Assembly (NCBI RefSeq): GCF_009727055.1
Contig: NC_052355.1
Location: forward strand, 6,018,183 to 6,082,182
Source of the DNA: Benincasa hispida
Taxonomy: Eukaryota; Streptophyta; Magnoliopsida; Cucurbitales; Cucurbitaceae
Reading direction: 5' to 3'
Length of the DNA: 64,000 nucleotides
The translations under genes and the position numbers were made by a program. The notes beneath the pieces are model-generated. The model worked only from the letters and a program-made list of their open reading frames with translations, was not told where the DNA came from and did not search any database. This document shows, one piece after another, positions 35,860 through 46,838 of this stretch (position 1 is its first letter; every line of letters starts with the position of its first letter).

Positions 35860-37253
35860 TTGCCCTCTTGTAACTTCACTCCAATCTCTTAGATATATTA
35901 CATACTATCATGCAAAGAGATTTATTGCATGGGATACAGCTCATGCTTGGAGTTAATAAAGGTTGAAGAAGTGCGTTCCATTGTTAGCTACTTTCGAAGA
36001 TGAACATGAAAAATCAATTTTCGATTTTTGTGTAATTTTCTATTTCCAAAATCTATTTTGATTTTAAAATCATATTTTATTTCTAAAAACAAAATCGATT
36101 AATTTTACAAATTAATTTTCTAATAAAATTAATAATAATTATTTAAACGATTTAAATAATTCTAATTAATTTAATATCCAATATTAAAATAACTTTTACA
36201 CAAATTCATCTTCATATATTTAAATATATTTTCTCCAATTCTATTTTATTCTAATTTGAACATTTCAAATTAACTTATCACGCTTCGAGCTTGTAGGGAA
36301 ACCTCGTGGACCTACATATCATGGGCTTCAACGATCCGAGATTAATTAGCTAAACTCATTTGACTGATCTAACCCCCATTTGTTAACTAATGGGTCACTT
36401 TACTAAAGTCCATAGTTGAAATCCCCTCACTGTAGAAATATTATGTCCACTCAATATAACCATGATTAGTAAGTTAACCCCTTCACAGGTTGTTCATAAT
36501 AACGACTGGGGCAAATCTCTGTTTTACTCTCGAAATTACCTTTTGTTTCTTAAGTCCCCACTAATCCCCTAATGAACAAATTTTTTGTGATTCGATCAAC
36601 AAAATCGAGTCCCTTTCGAGCCAATGAGAGGGTGGGGCCCCTTGTTCAAGACCCAAAATCAACACTTAAGGGAGCAACCTCTCTACTATCCCTAAAGCAG
36701 GTAGGAGTGAATTCTATCTTGCACCCTATGTCCTTAGCTATCTATCCGGTCTTACCCCTAAAATGGGAGTCTTATTGAGTCAACTCTGGATTAAGGTCAA
36801 GTTACCTAGGTCATTGCTTTGAAATAGTCAATCTTAAATAGTACACAGCGTTATAAAGTAAGAGTGACTTATTTCGTGGTCCGATCTTGTACAAACCCTT
36901 TTGCATAAGGACACCCCACTCCTCATGTCCAACAAGAATGAATTAGGATCACTTCATTTGTAGCACTTTACAACTCCTTGTAACAACTACAAAATAGGCC
37001 GTATCCAATAGTATTACCAAAATAAGGTACGTAACCTTATCCATATACTATAGATGATTTTGACTATTTACTCTAACCTGATCCACCTTTATGTCTCCAT
37101 ATAAAGTTCAAGAACTCTTCCAATAGTCAATGGACTTTTAGGTTTATTGGAATTCTATCAAGCAATAGATCTATTCAATTACACCTTTATTGAATTTTTA
37201 GAATAAGTTCCATTGTTTACATACCATGAGTTTTAGGACATAAAACCCAACAG
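35860..37253 (-). mobile_element. Ty1/copia LTR, minus orientation, cut by the Athila insertion
   Basis: On the minus strand it starts TGTTGGGTTTTATGTCC at 37253 and runs left to the Athila LTR at 35859. Blocks such as 'gacctacatatcatgggctt' and 'ccctaatgaacaa' match 49200-49800 and 22850-23200. It carries no gene. Confidence 0.8.
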
Positions 37254-38648
37254 TGTCCACACATAGTAGGACTATGTTGTATTATTCATTAGAGGGATCA
37301 GTGGTACTTAAGAAGTTAGATGTAACTACAAGGGCAAAACAGTAAATTGGCCCACCTGTACTTACGAGCATCTGTGAAGGGTTATCGTACTGTTGATTTG
37401 TTATATCCGATGGACACAGAAATATATATGTGGTGAGAAAAGTTCAGTTGTCGGTCTTTAGTGGAATGTCTGGTAGTTAACGAATGGTGAATCTCGTGCC
37501 TAAAAAGTTTAATGGATTCAAGTTGAGAATCAGTTTTGAGCCATAGGTCCATAAGGCCCCTTGGTAACTCAATGGATTCAAGTTGAGAATCAGTTTTGGG
37601 GTTAGTTTGAAGTGTTCAAATTGACAAGAGGGAGTTCGATTGTACATGATATGATTGAACTGGTTAATTATATATAATATGATTGACATTATGTATGAGA
37701 TACATTATTTGGAGGAAAATGGATATAAATAGATTTATATCTAGTGGAGGAGAAAACACTATGGTTTATATGAGATATTAAACCATAGGTTAATGAATAT
37801 AATATGATTATATTTATTATTTTGAATTGGATAATTATGGGATAATCATGCCGGCGTTATCTCCATTACCGTGTGATAGTAGGAGGTTTCATTCAGTTTT
37901 TGTAACTGAAGTATAAAATGAAAATCGTTTTCATTTTGCAAGAGATTGGCCATACGCTCATGTTTGGTGTATACAGCCTATCACATAGTAAACTGAGATA
38001 CTACACGATAGCTCTAAGTTTCTACACGATTGTATACACGCACGCTTCTTTCTAAACGATCGCATAGGATTTGCTAAACGATCGTCTAGGTCTTTCCTAA
38101 ACAATCGCGTGCTCGAGCGTTTACTAAACGATCGTCTACACAATCATAACCTATTTACTAAACGATCGTGTATCTCTTCTTAATGATCAAGCATCGTCTA
38201 TACGATAGACATCGGCCTTCTCCCACTTGCTCGGTTCTGGTATACGATCACTTCCTCCTTCCTTCTGCCAAATCCAATAGAGTCCACACCTCCTAGATTC
38301 TGACACCAAGAATACAGAGGGTTCTAAGTGGTTGTGTCCTCCCCGTTGTTGTGTTTGTGTGGAGGTCGTTCGTGGGTAGATGACGGTGATTTGGTGAACA
38401 ATTGGAGTGAACTTTCCCAGCGAGAGTGAGAGGAGCATTCCTTAGAGAGAACGAGATTTTCTGTGAAGAAGTGTTTCTTCAATTGGTACGTATTTCTTGT
38501 TCTCTTGTTGTTGAATTATAAAAGCATGTTGATAATTAGTTGTTAAATGCATATCTGTTCTATTAGATTGTAAATGCGGTAATTCTGTCACAATCAGTTT
38601 TGAACGATTTGCTTCCTTCAGAGGTACTCTTGAATAAGAGTTCCTTCA
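37254..38648 (+). mobile_element. Ty1/copia LTR, plus orientation, 5'-truncated
   Basis: It starts inside the LTR at 'cacacatagtaggactatg' (compare 50745), head to head with the previous LTR. It ends TTCCTTCA at 38648, directly before a Met primer site. An array of ACGATCGT-like motifs lies at about 38000-38235. Confidence 0.8.
38000..38235 (+). repeat. Palindromic ACGATCGT motif array in copia LTR
   Basis: About eight spaced copies of (T)AAACGATCGY or ACACGATHG occur with irregular spacing of 15-30 bp, several with the palindrome CGATCG. The homologous LTR has the same array at 51480-51735. Confidence 0.75.
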
Positions 38649-38650
38649 AT

Positions 38651-38662
38651 TGGTATCAGAGC
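38651..38662 (+). other. Primer binding site for initiator tRNA-Met
   Basis: TGGTATCAGAGC, two bases after the LTR end, matches the complement of the initiator tRNA-Met 3' end. Confidence 0.85.
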
Positions 38663-39063
38663 CAACATCTGATATTCCAAATTTATTGATGCAAAGAATT
38701 GATTTACTTTCTCGGTGGGTAAAACCATGTTTACACTCTGTTTAATTGTTAAATAGTTTGTGGATGTGGGATTAATGGAGTTTCTAGGATGAAGCCTTTG
38801 TATTGATTAATTCTGTTACATTTGAAGTTAATTGAAAGAGCCCTGCGTTTTGGGCATATTAACTGCTATTGAGTCTATAATTTCAAAGAGTTTGAGTTTG
38901 TGAGTCATTCATGAAGAAGCTTCATAGCAAGGGTTGCTGTTCTTTGAGGATGAAGACGACCAAGCGTTGGTCGGGTAGTGTAAATGATGGGGTAGGCGAT
39001 CGTAGAGTATCAGATACTCGGGAGCAGGTTAACGTACGCACACTAGACGATTGTGTAGCTCAG
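38663..39063 (+). other. Copia leader sequence after the primer site
   Basis: No reading frame of note. This is the untranslated leader between primer site and gag; gag is not reached because an Athila element starts at 39064. It ends with another 'agacgattgtgtag' motif. Confidence 0.5.
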
Positions 39064-39475
39064 TGATGCGTTATTTTATGATGTGGAATTATGGATGAAA
39101 TGCGATGATGGAGTTGCATTGAGCACTCAAGTTTTCTCAGTGGAATCCAAGTGTAAACCCTATTGAGTTTCTTGGTAAGTCCAGGGTCTATGTGGCAATC
39201 CTTTTCGAGTAGATGTTTGTGAGCATAAATCACCGCAAAGCCTTGTGGTAATGTTGTGCTCGACCGTTGATTTCTTGTGATCATGCTTTTCGCCTTGTGT
39301 CAATGCATATTCTACATAAGAATACAAAAATTAACTATTTCTATGCGATGGATGCATGCGACCGCAATGTTATAAACTTAATGCTTTTGGACGCAATCTA
39401 ACATATTTTATCAACACAATTCTTCATTGTTTAATAACTTAGCACTGTAATAACGTGCATTTCTGCCCGTTATCA
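39064..39475 (-). repeat. 3' LTR, internally deleted (412 bp)
   Basis: Both ends are correct (TGATAACGGGC at 39475, ACGCATCA at 39064), but about 1.25 kb is missing compared with other copies. The join lies near 39190, where the U5 block stops short ('ccagggtctatgtggcaatcc'). Confidence 0.8.
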
Positions 39476-39488
39476 CACTCCCAAATTT
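39476..39488 (-). other. Polypurine tract
   Basis: On the minus strand AAATTTGGGAGTG, directly before the LTR start. Confidence 0.7.
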
Positions 39489-40770
39489 AAACAATGCTTG
39501 CCCTCAAGCATAAGCTAAAGATTTCCTTTAGAAAGTCGACCACAAATCTCTATTCCTAGATTTCTCAAGGATACTTCCTTCAAATCTTATACACCAAAAT
39601 TTCCTTAAGTCTTATTCAAGTCTCTTCCTAAAATATTTCTAAGTCCTAAGGACCGCAAGCTTAACCTTCAAAAGAACTTTACTAAATTTCGGAACATCGC
39701 ATGATTTATTACAAATAGAAAATTTTTCCACCGGGGTGTCAAATGATTTTTATCCTTGCATGTTTTTGACATTATTATTTTTTTTCCTGGCGTTGCATTG
39801 ATCCAAGTGCCTTACCTTCGTTTTGCCTTGCCCCCACGTGTGTCATGCAAACATCCAACTACGAGCAGTGCGCTCTTTCTCAGGCTAAACTCATACCTAC
39901 TTGGCAGCGGAGTTTCGATCATTTATTTATGCATTGATCCTGGCAACTTACTTTCGTTTTGGCTTGCCCCTACGTGTGTCATGTGGACATCCAACTACGG
40001 GTAAGTGCCCTTCACAACTTAACTCTTACAACATGGGTTTCCCCATTTTGTTGACAGTGGATTGTTATTCTCAATTTTTTTTTTTTTTGTAGAATGTTAA
40101 AAATAGCAAGGTCGAAAATAAATACCTCACCCCCAAATTTAAAATGCGGCAATGTCCTCATTGCCAAAAGATTGAAAGAAGTCAGGTGATGTTCTTAGAA
40201 AGCTATGTAAAGAGAGTTTGAAAGAAAGCAAGTAGATCTCTAACTTCTAGAAATATTTCATGAGGTGACTTTTATAAGATTAAGTTGATTCATTAATGAA
40301 ATCATAATTGACAAAGAGACAGCATGCGGTGACTTACTAAATTTATCCATGTTAAATGATTGCGGTAATTAAAGAGGATATGGTGATAAGACTTTCAAAA
40401 TTAAAATGCGATGTGAGAGTGCAAAATTTGGAATAAAGTTAAGGAAGAATACAACCCCCAAATTTGCGCTGTCGCTCGCATTGTTTATTGCCACATCCTG
40501 CTTTACGGTGATCTTCTCCTTTGGTGACAAAATAAGATAAGTTGCTTCATCGTGTAGCGCCTCCGCAATCGTTCGCCTCGATCGTTTGCATAGAAAACAA
40601 AATTGTTTACCACAATCATCTAGCATGATCATAAGATTTTTTTTTAGAATAAGAATAGATAAAGGACTGAAAAGATATAGTGAAATGAAAATTCTAAGTA
40701 GTAGAGAAAAGTTGAAGATTTCATGATTCCCAAAACTTACGTTCCTGAAGAATTTCGATCATCTGATAGC
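39489..40770 (-). other. Athila 3' untranslated region
   Basis: Homologous to 11291-12731, with the paired CACGTG-core repeat at 39817-40003 and 'caaatttgcgctgtcgctcg' at about 40459. No gene seen. Confidence 0.65.
39817..40003 (-). repeat. Direct repeat with CACGTG-like core
   Basis: Copies at about 39817-39870 (core CACGTG) and 39953-40003 (core TACGTG), in the same arrangement as in the other two Athila elements. Confidence 0.75.
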
Positions 40771-41268
40771 GTAGGGACCACCTACTTCTTTCTTATTCAG
40801 AGTCTCTTAGTTCCACAGAGTCGACTTGGTGATGTCAGCTTCTCCGTGATATACTTTTACTCGGTGCCCATTAACTTTGAATGTTGGTTCCATCTTCATT
40901 CGACAATTCAACCGTGCCATGCGAAAATACTTATCTCACTATGAATGGTCCGGACCAACGTGATTTTAATTTCCCAGGTAAAACCGTAGTCGTGAGTAGA
41001 ATAGTAAGACCCTCTGCCCGACTTGGAGGTTCTTGCTGCATATGTGTTTGTCATGTCAGTGCTTTGTCCGCTCTTTGTAAATCTTTACGTTCTCATATGC
41101 GTTGATCCTCCATTCCAACAGCTAGACCAATTGAATTTTTCTCGCTTCTTCTACTTTCTCCAAGTCAAAGTTTAGCTTCTTTACCACCCACAATGTTTTG
41201 TATTCCTGCTTCAGAGGCTAATGACACGCCTTACCGAATACCAACGCATACGGGGACATACCTATGAG
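40771..41268 (-). pseudogene. Athila integrase C-terminal region
   Basis: Read leftward from 41268: a frame with [15 protein letters not shown] (shared with the frame crossing the adapter), then segments matching the C-terminal part at 32516-32974. Several stops are present. The plus-strand text 'gtccggaccaacgtgatttt' near 40950 mirrors the SRWFGPF motif. Confidence 0.7.
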
Positions 41269-41306
41269 CTGTCTCTTATACACATCTAGATGTGTATAAG
41301 AGACAG
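41269..41306. other. Nextera mate-pair junction adapter (Tn5 mosaic ends), sequencing artefact
   Basis: The 38 bases are CTGTCTCTTATACACATCT followed by its exact reverse complement AGATGTGTATAAGAGACAG. This is the circularisation junction of the Nextera mate-pair protocol and not plant sequence. The translated frame shows the tell-tale SYTHLDVYKRQ. Compared with the plus copy, about 190 bp of integrase (equivalent to about 32295-32483) is missing here. Confidence 0.97.
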
Positions 41307-42600
41307 TTGCATAGCAGTTCCTTGACAGTATGATTGACAAAGTGAGATCATCATTTATTATGGCACGTGGGGTGCCAAAGCAACTGAATATGTTTTTCAT
41401 CAGGAAGTGAGAGACTACTGCCGCATCACTTGCAGCGCATGCCATGCCTCTACGCACTTGGATACATAGTCGACAGCTAATAAAATATAATTTTTACCAT
41501 TCGATAGAGGGAATAGTCCCATAAAGTCGATACCCCATACATCAAACAACTCAAGCTCCAAGATAATGTTCATAGGCATTGCATGTTTCCATGAAATGTT
41601 ACCTGTGCATTGGCATCGATCACACTTCATCGCGTAGTTAGCTGCATCCTTAAACAATGTTGGCCAAAAGAATCCACTCTATAAAACCTTAGCTACGGTG
41701 CGCTGTCCTCCGAAGTGACCACCATAAGATGAGTCGTGACATTTCGATAATATGTGTTGTTGAGCAGCATTTGGTATGCATAGTATTGCAGAATCTGGTT
41801 TACCCCCTTTTTATATGAATTCGGCTCATCCTAGAAATATGATATGCATTCATACTTGACCCTCCTCTTCTGGTGGTCGGTATAATCCTCTGAAAATTGC
41901 TTGCAAACGAGATAGTTGACTATGTTAGCGTACCATGGCAATTCTTCAATGTGGAACAACTGCTCATTTGGAAACACCGCATTCACCTCTGACTCATTGC
42001 CGTCAACCTCAGAGTTTTCCAATCTGAACAAGTCATCCGCAACTTGGTTCTCCGTCCCCTTGCGATCGATTATTTCTATGTCAAATTCTTGGAGGAGGAG
42101 AACCCATCTGATCAATCTCAGCTTCGCGTCTTTTTTTGTCATTAAATACTTTTATCGCTGAATGATAAGTATGGATGAGCATTTTTTTCCCCAGTAGATA
42201 CGCTTTAAATTTTTCCAACACAAAAATTACCTCGAGTAGCTCATTTTTTGTGGCGGTGTAATTAGTCTGAGTAGGATTTAGTGTCGTACTTGCATTTACG
42301 ATGGGATGTAAGATTGTTTTTCTCTTCTGTGCCAGAGCTGCTCCCATCGCATACCCGCTTGCACCGCACATTAATTCAAAAGGAAGTGTCCAATCAGGTG
42401 TGATTAACACGGGCTCGGTTATCAGCACATTCTTCAAAATCCTGAATGCGTTGAGGCAATTGTTATCAAAATCAAATTTTCTATCAGCCTTCATCAAGGA
42501 ACTTAGTGGTCGTGCTTTTTTCGAAAAGTCCTTGACAAAGCGTCTATAGAATTTGGCATGTCCCAAGAAACTTCTTAGAGCCTTCACACTTGTTGAAGGT
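41307..42600 (-). pseudogene. Athila integrase core and RNase H
   Basis: Read leftward: RT connection YRRFVKDFSKKARPLSSLM, RNase H ([32 protein letters not shown]), [20 protein letters not shown], then integrase with KCDRCQ and [12 protein letters not shown]. Two RNase H aspartates seen in the plus copy are replaced (D to G in MCGAS, D to Y in HTYHS), so RNase H is dead. The integrase glutamate region is lost at the adapter junction. Confidence 0.85.
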
Positions 42601-43334
42601 GGAAGTTTTTCAATTGCTTATACTTTTACTATATCCACCTCCAACCCGTCCCGCGAAACCTTGTGACCCAACACGATGCCCTCCTTTACCATAAAATGAA
42701 ATTTTTCCCAGTTAAAAACGAGACTCGTCTCCTTGCATCTTTTCAATATTTTCTCCAGTTGGCCAGACGGACTTCATAGGTGTGCCCATAGATAGAGAAG
42801 TCGTCCAAGAAGATTTCAATAGAGTCTTCGAGATAGTCTGAAAAGATGTCCATCATGAACCTTTGGAACGTGCTTTGCACATTGCAGAGGTCGAATGGCA
42901 TGCGGCAAAAAGCAAGTGGTTTTGTCCTAATCTTCTGGAGCAATCATAATCGTGTTATACCCGACATAGCCATCTAGAAAATAGTAGAAGTCATTTCCGG
43001 CTAGAGGATCTAGCATTTGGTCAATGAATGGTAGAGGGTAATGATCTTTCTTCATTATCGCATTCAGCTTGCGGTAGTCCATGCAAATACGCCACCCAGT
43101 GACGGTTCTTTGCGATATCAGCTCATTATTCTTATTGAGGACTATCGTCATGCTGCCTTTTTTCGGCACACACTGCACGGGGCTGACCCACGTGTTGTCT
43201 GCTATCGGATAAATAATGCCTACATCTAACCACTTAATGATCTCCTTTTTAATGACCTCTTTCATCGCATGGTTGAGTCTGTGTTGTTGTTCGATCGTTG
43301 CCTTGTGGTCTTCTTTGAGACGAATGCGATGCAT
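42601..43334 (-). pseudogene. Athila reverse transcriptase
   Basis: Frame 42927-43334 holds HRLNHAMKEVIKKEIIKWL, WVSPVQCVPKKGSM, GWRICMDYRKLNAIMKKDHY and FLDGYVGYN. After a shift, frame 42743-42943 holds CRMPFDLCNVQSTFQRFM and IFLDDFSIYG with the catalytic pair of aspartates. It would copy element RNA to DNA. A frameshift near 42935 and stops near 42620 break it. Confidence 0.9.
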
Positions 43335-43933
43335 ACAGTATGTGGGGCTAATTCCTCAGATGTCTGTGAGCGTCCAGCCTATTGCTCACACATGTTTTCT
43401 TAGAATGCTCATCAACGCATTCTCCAAGTCTTCATTAAGTTTCGAGGAAATAATTTCTAGCAGCTTCTCATTCTGCCCAAAAAATGCATACTTTAAATGG
43501 TATGGCAGGGTCTTTAATTCCATTATTGGTGGTTCTATTAAGGATGGTTGCGTTGTTTTTCTTTCTTCTTTTTCTGTTGGCTCTTCTTCTCGGGTTGCGA
43601 TTGTCTCAACTTCCTTGTTTGTTTTTTTTATGACCGCATTACATGCATGAATGGATGCGCTTGCATCCTCTTTTTCATTCTCTTCGTCAAACTTTTCTTC
43701 TTCAGTCAAATTCTGGTCGTTGTCAGAGTCATGCAGGTCTTCTTCGTCAGGAAACTTCATCGCACGGATTATGTGAAACTTGAGCTTCGGTCCATTTATG
43801 CTTAAAGTGATCTCTCCTTTGTGCACATCAATCTGGGAATGACCTATTGATAAAAATGGCCGCCCCAGGATGATGGGCACATCTTTGTCGGCTTCATAAT
43901 CTAAGATGATGAAATCGACTGGTAGAATAAATT
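43335..43933 (-). pseudogene. Athila protease end and protease-RT linker
   Basis: Next to the gap the frame reads VDFIILDYEADKDVPIILGR and QIDVHKGEITLSINGP, the C-terminal part of the retropepsin. An acidic linker follows (DEENEKEDASASIHACNAVI, EEEPTEKEERKTTQ) leading to RT. The catalytic aspartate motif would lie in the gap. Confidence 0.85.
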
Positions 43934-44443
43934 NNNNNNNNNNNNNNNNNNNNNNNNNNNNNNNNNNNNNNNNNNNNNNNNNNNNNNNNNNNNNNNNNNN
44001 NNNNNNNNNNNNNNNNNNNNNNNNNNNNNNNNNNNNNNNNNNNNNNNNNNNNNNNNNNNNNNNNNNNNNNNNNNNNNNNNNNNNNNNNNNNNNNNNNNNN
44101 NNNNNNNNNNNNNNNNNNNNNNNNNNNNNNNNNNNNNNNNNNNNNNNNNNNNNNNNNNNNNNNNNNNNNNNNNNNNNNNNNNNNNNNNNNNNNNNNNNNN
44201 NNNNNNNNNNNNNNNNNNNNNNNNNNNNNNNNNNNNNNNNNNNNNNNNNNNNNNNNNNNNNNNNNNNNNNNNNNNNNNNNNNNNNNNNNNNNNNNNNNNN
44301 NNNNNNNNNNNNNNNNNNNNNNNNNNNNNNNNNNNNNNNNNNNNNNNNNNNNNNNNNNNNNNNNNNNNNNNNNNNNNNNNNNNNNNNNNNNNNNNNNNNN
44401 NNNNNNNNNNNNNNNNNNNNNNNNNNNNNNNNNNNNNNNNNNN
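43934..44443. other. Assembly gap of 510 N
   Basis: Unknown sequence between protease and gag of the Athila element. By comparison with 13000-13400 it should hold the protease active site and the gag-protease linker. Confidence 0.98.
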
Positions 44444-45880
44444 CTAGGCTTCTTTCTTTCTCCTTCCACAATTTTTCCACATCGCAATGTCACAACCTGG
44501 CATTGCTCTTTACATGATCCCCCCAGGTTGCGTGGGAGTTCTGTGAACTCGGTAGAGACCCTTGTGGTTTTCTCTTTAGCTCGCTTGTAATTTGGCCCAT
44601 TTGTAACTCGAGATTGCGGATGGATGTAGCTTGACTCTGAAGCATATTTTCGTTTTTCTCTATGTACTGCTTCAACAAAGTTTCTAAGGAGGAAGATTTT
44701 GACGGCTGTGAGCTACTGGCTTGATTGCTTGTCTGACCTTATTCCGCGCGAAGAATCCAGGTGGCCCTTCTTTCTACGCCACAGGTTGGAAATTCTACTG
44801 CTGATTCTTCCATGCAAAATTGGGGTGGCTTCTCCACCCGAGGTTGTAGGTATTATTTTTCACAAAGTAAATAGACTGTGGATTCTATGGGCATTCCTCC
44901 ATTATGTGTCCGTCACTACAAGTTGCACACCTTATGGTATTTTGATTAATTGCGTTTCTTGCCCCGTTTACGGTGTTGGACTATTGATCGCAATTCCCTG
45001 AATTAAGTTCATCATTGCAGTTATCTGATTCTGTAGTGAAGCAATGCACCATTAGTTGCGTCGTTATCCTTTATTCTCAGTCTCTGATCACTCTCTCTCC
45101 AATTCTCGTGGTTTTTAGAGATGCGATCCAAGATGTTCTTAGCCTCGTCATACGTCTTGTCCAGCAGACGACTAGTAGCTGCCGCATTGGAAGTGGTCTG
45201 CGAAGCGGGATTTAAACCATGATAAAAGATTTCCATCTGAAGGCAGTTTGGCAATCCATTGTGTGGATAGCCCCAGACCAACCTCTTAAACCTCTCGTAG
45301 GCATCGCTGAGTGATTCGTGCATGTCTTGTTCAAAATTGGTGATTAGTTTCCTTCGTCGAGCATTCTCAATAGGTGGAAAATATTTCTTCATAAATTTCT
45401 CTACGACCTGTTCCCATGAAGTGATCTCTCCCGACTCGAGAGAATACGCCCATTTTCTTGCCTGATCACACAGAGAAAATGGAAACAGAGTTAGTATTGC
45501 ATATTTTTATAAAGCTACGTAGGTGGACGTGCGGGTCCTCGCCATGCCTTCCCTCGAATTGTCCTGCAGTCTGGATCATCTGCAGCATCACCGACTTCAT
45601 TTCAAATCAGCTTCCAACAAGGGCAGGCCTCATGATTCCTAGAGAGAAATCATAGAGGTTTGGCGATGCATAGACCCTAATGGGCCTATTACGATCGTTT
45701 GCCAGGAAGATTGGATTCGTCATGACGTTGTTTTCGTTTGGTGCTCTGTTTCTAGGCTGCTTTGCCATATCTTCTTTATNCAGGAAGATTGGATTCGTCA
45801 TGACGTTGTTTTCGTTTGGTGCTCTGTTTCTAGGCTGCTTTGCCATATCTTCTTTATCTGGCTGTTGGTATTGGTGGTCT
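44444..45880 (-). pseudogene. Athila gag
   Basis: Read leftward: RNRPIRVYASPNLYDFSLGI (45607-45846), then frame 45021-45392 with RRRKLITNFEQDMHESLSDA and NCLQMEIFYHGLNPA, then near 44925-44965 a zinc knuckle CATCSDGHIMEEC that fits CX2CX3HX4C, then MLKQYIEKNENMLQSQATSI (44490-44678). All parts of an Athila gag are present but in different frames. A 77-bp duplication around a single N (45703-45857) adds a false repeat of NNVMTNPIFL. Confidence 0.85.
45703..45857. repeat. 77-bp exact duplication around a single N
   Basis: 45703-45779 and 45781-45857 are identical, with one N at 45780. This is a classic unmerged contig overlap and not a biological tandem repeat. Confidence 0.92.
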
Positions 45881-45991
45881 CTTAATCTTCTTCTGAACGT
45901 CCTCTCAATATTTGGGTCGTAATTCTTCAGAGATTGAGAGTCTGCAAAGAAATTAAAAAAAAATTACTGTTAGCACACTGCTTTGCCGAAG

Positions 45992-46009
45992 TCCCCAGTA
46001 ATGACGCCA
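45992..46009 (-). other. Degenerate tRNA-Asp primer binding site
   Basis: It matches the perfect site at 14852-14869 except at four positions, all C-to-T or G-to-A transitions, as expected from deamination of methylated cytosine. Confidence 0.75.
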
Positions 46010-46015
46010 AAAACT

Positions 46016-46838
46016 TGATGCGTTATTTTATTATGTGGAATTATGGATGAAATGCGATGATGGAGTTGCGTTGAGCAGCCAAGTTTTCTCAGTGGAATCC
46101 AAGTGTAAACCCCATTGAGTTTCCTGGTAAGTCCAGGGTCGAACTTTGGGACTTGGGAAAATGGTATCCGATGATAATTTTTCAGAAAACATTGCGGTAA
46201 CCAAATAAATCAATAGTTGTTGGGGGTGTTGTTTGTGGTAATAAAAATAAACAAATGTGGCAGAGTTTCGAAAAGAGTTGATAAAACGGAAGATGCGATG
46301 AGTATGTGGTGAACGGGTTGAGAAGTGTTTCGGCTAACACTTCCTAGGATGCGTTCATGCTATGCCATCATGCAACACGTATACAATAGTAAACCACCTC
46401 TCGATGCGAATGCTACGGCTTCTAGTGCTAGAACGCATGCGATATATGCGATAAGTCATAGAACCTACACATAAGGCTCTATTCTTATTTATGCGATGAC
46501 AAAACGACACACACAAATAAGGCGACCACATAATATCATACCTATCTCTAGGGTGCATGCGATGCAGATTGACAAACAGAGCCTATCCCTAAGTCTCTAT
46601 CTCTTGCTTATGCCGATCTAATCTCGCTCTCTCAAGTCTAGATTCGAACCTAGCTCCCTTGAGTCTCTAGACTCTTTAGACTCTCTCTCAAATAGCTCTA
46701 AAGGGGTATTGGGCATAACATAAAACAAGATAATAGCATGCGATGAAGATCTTAGGTCATGTTAGCTTAGTTCTTCTCAACCCATTTGGTTAGTTTAGCT
46801 ACTCATGCGTGCTAAGAGAGTGAACAAATGTATTTACT
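46016..46838 (-). repeat. 5' LTR, partial
   Basis: It ends correctly at AACGCATCA (46016) and matches other Athila LTRs to 'ttagctactcatgcg' (46795-46809). The promoter-side half is missing; the sequence then meets an inverted LTR tail. Confidence 0.75.

Larger units (their letters stand above)
39064..46838 (-). mobile_element. Athila element with gag and pol remnants
   Basis: Order on the minus strand: partial 5' LTR (46016-46838), tRNA-Asp primer site, gag, gap, protease, RT, RNase H, integrase, 3' UTR, polypurine tract and a shortened 3' LTR (39064-39475). It is the most complete Athila copy here, but it has stops, lost catalytic residues and an assembly artefact at 41269-41306. No target duplication can be named because the right end is broken. 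Confidence 0.85.

Noticed and set aside
38000..38235. Possible CRISPR-like array
   Set aside because: Units are short, degenerate and irregularly spaced within an LTR of a plant genome; no cas genes and no constant repeat.
41218..41457. 79-aa frame combining integrase with an unusual middle part
   Set aside because: The middle part is translated sequencing adapter; the frame is an artefact.
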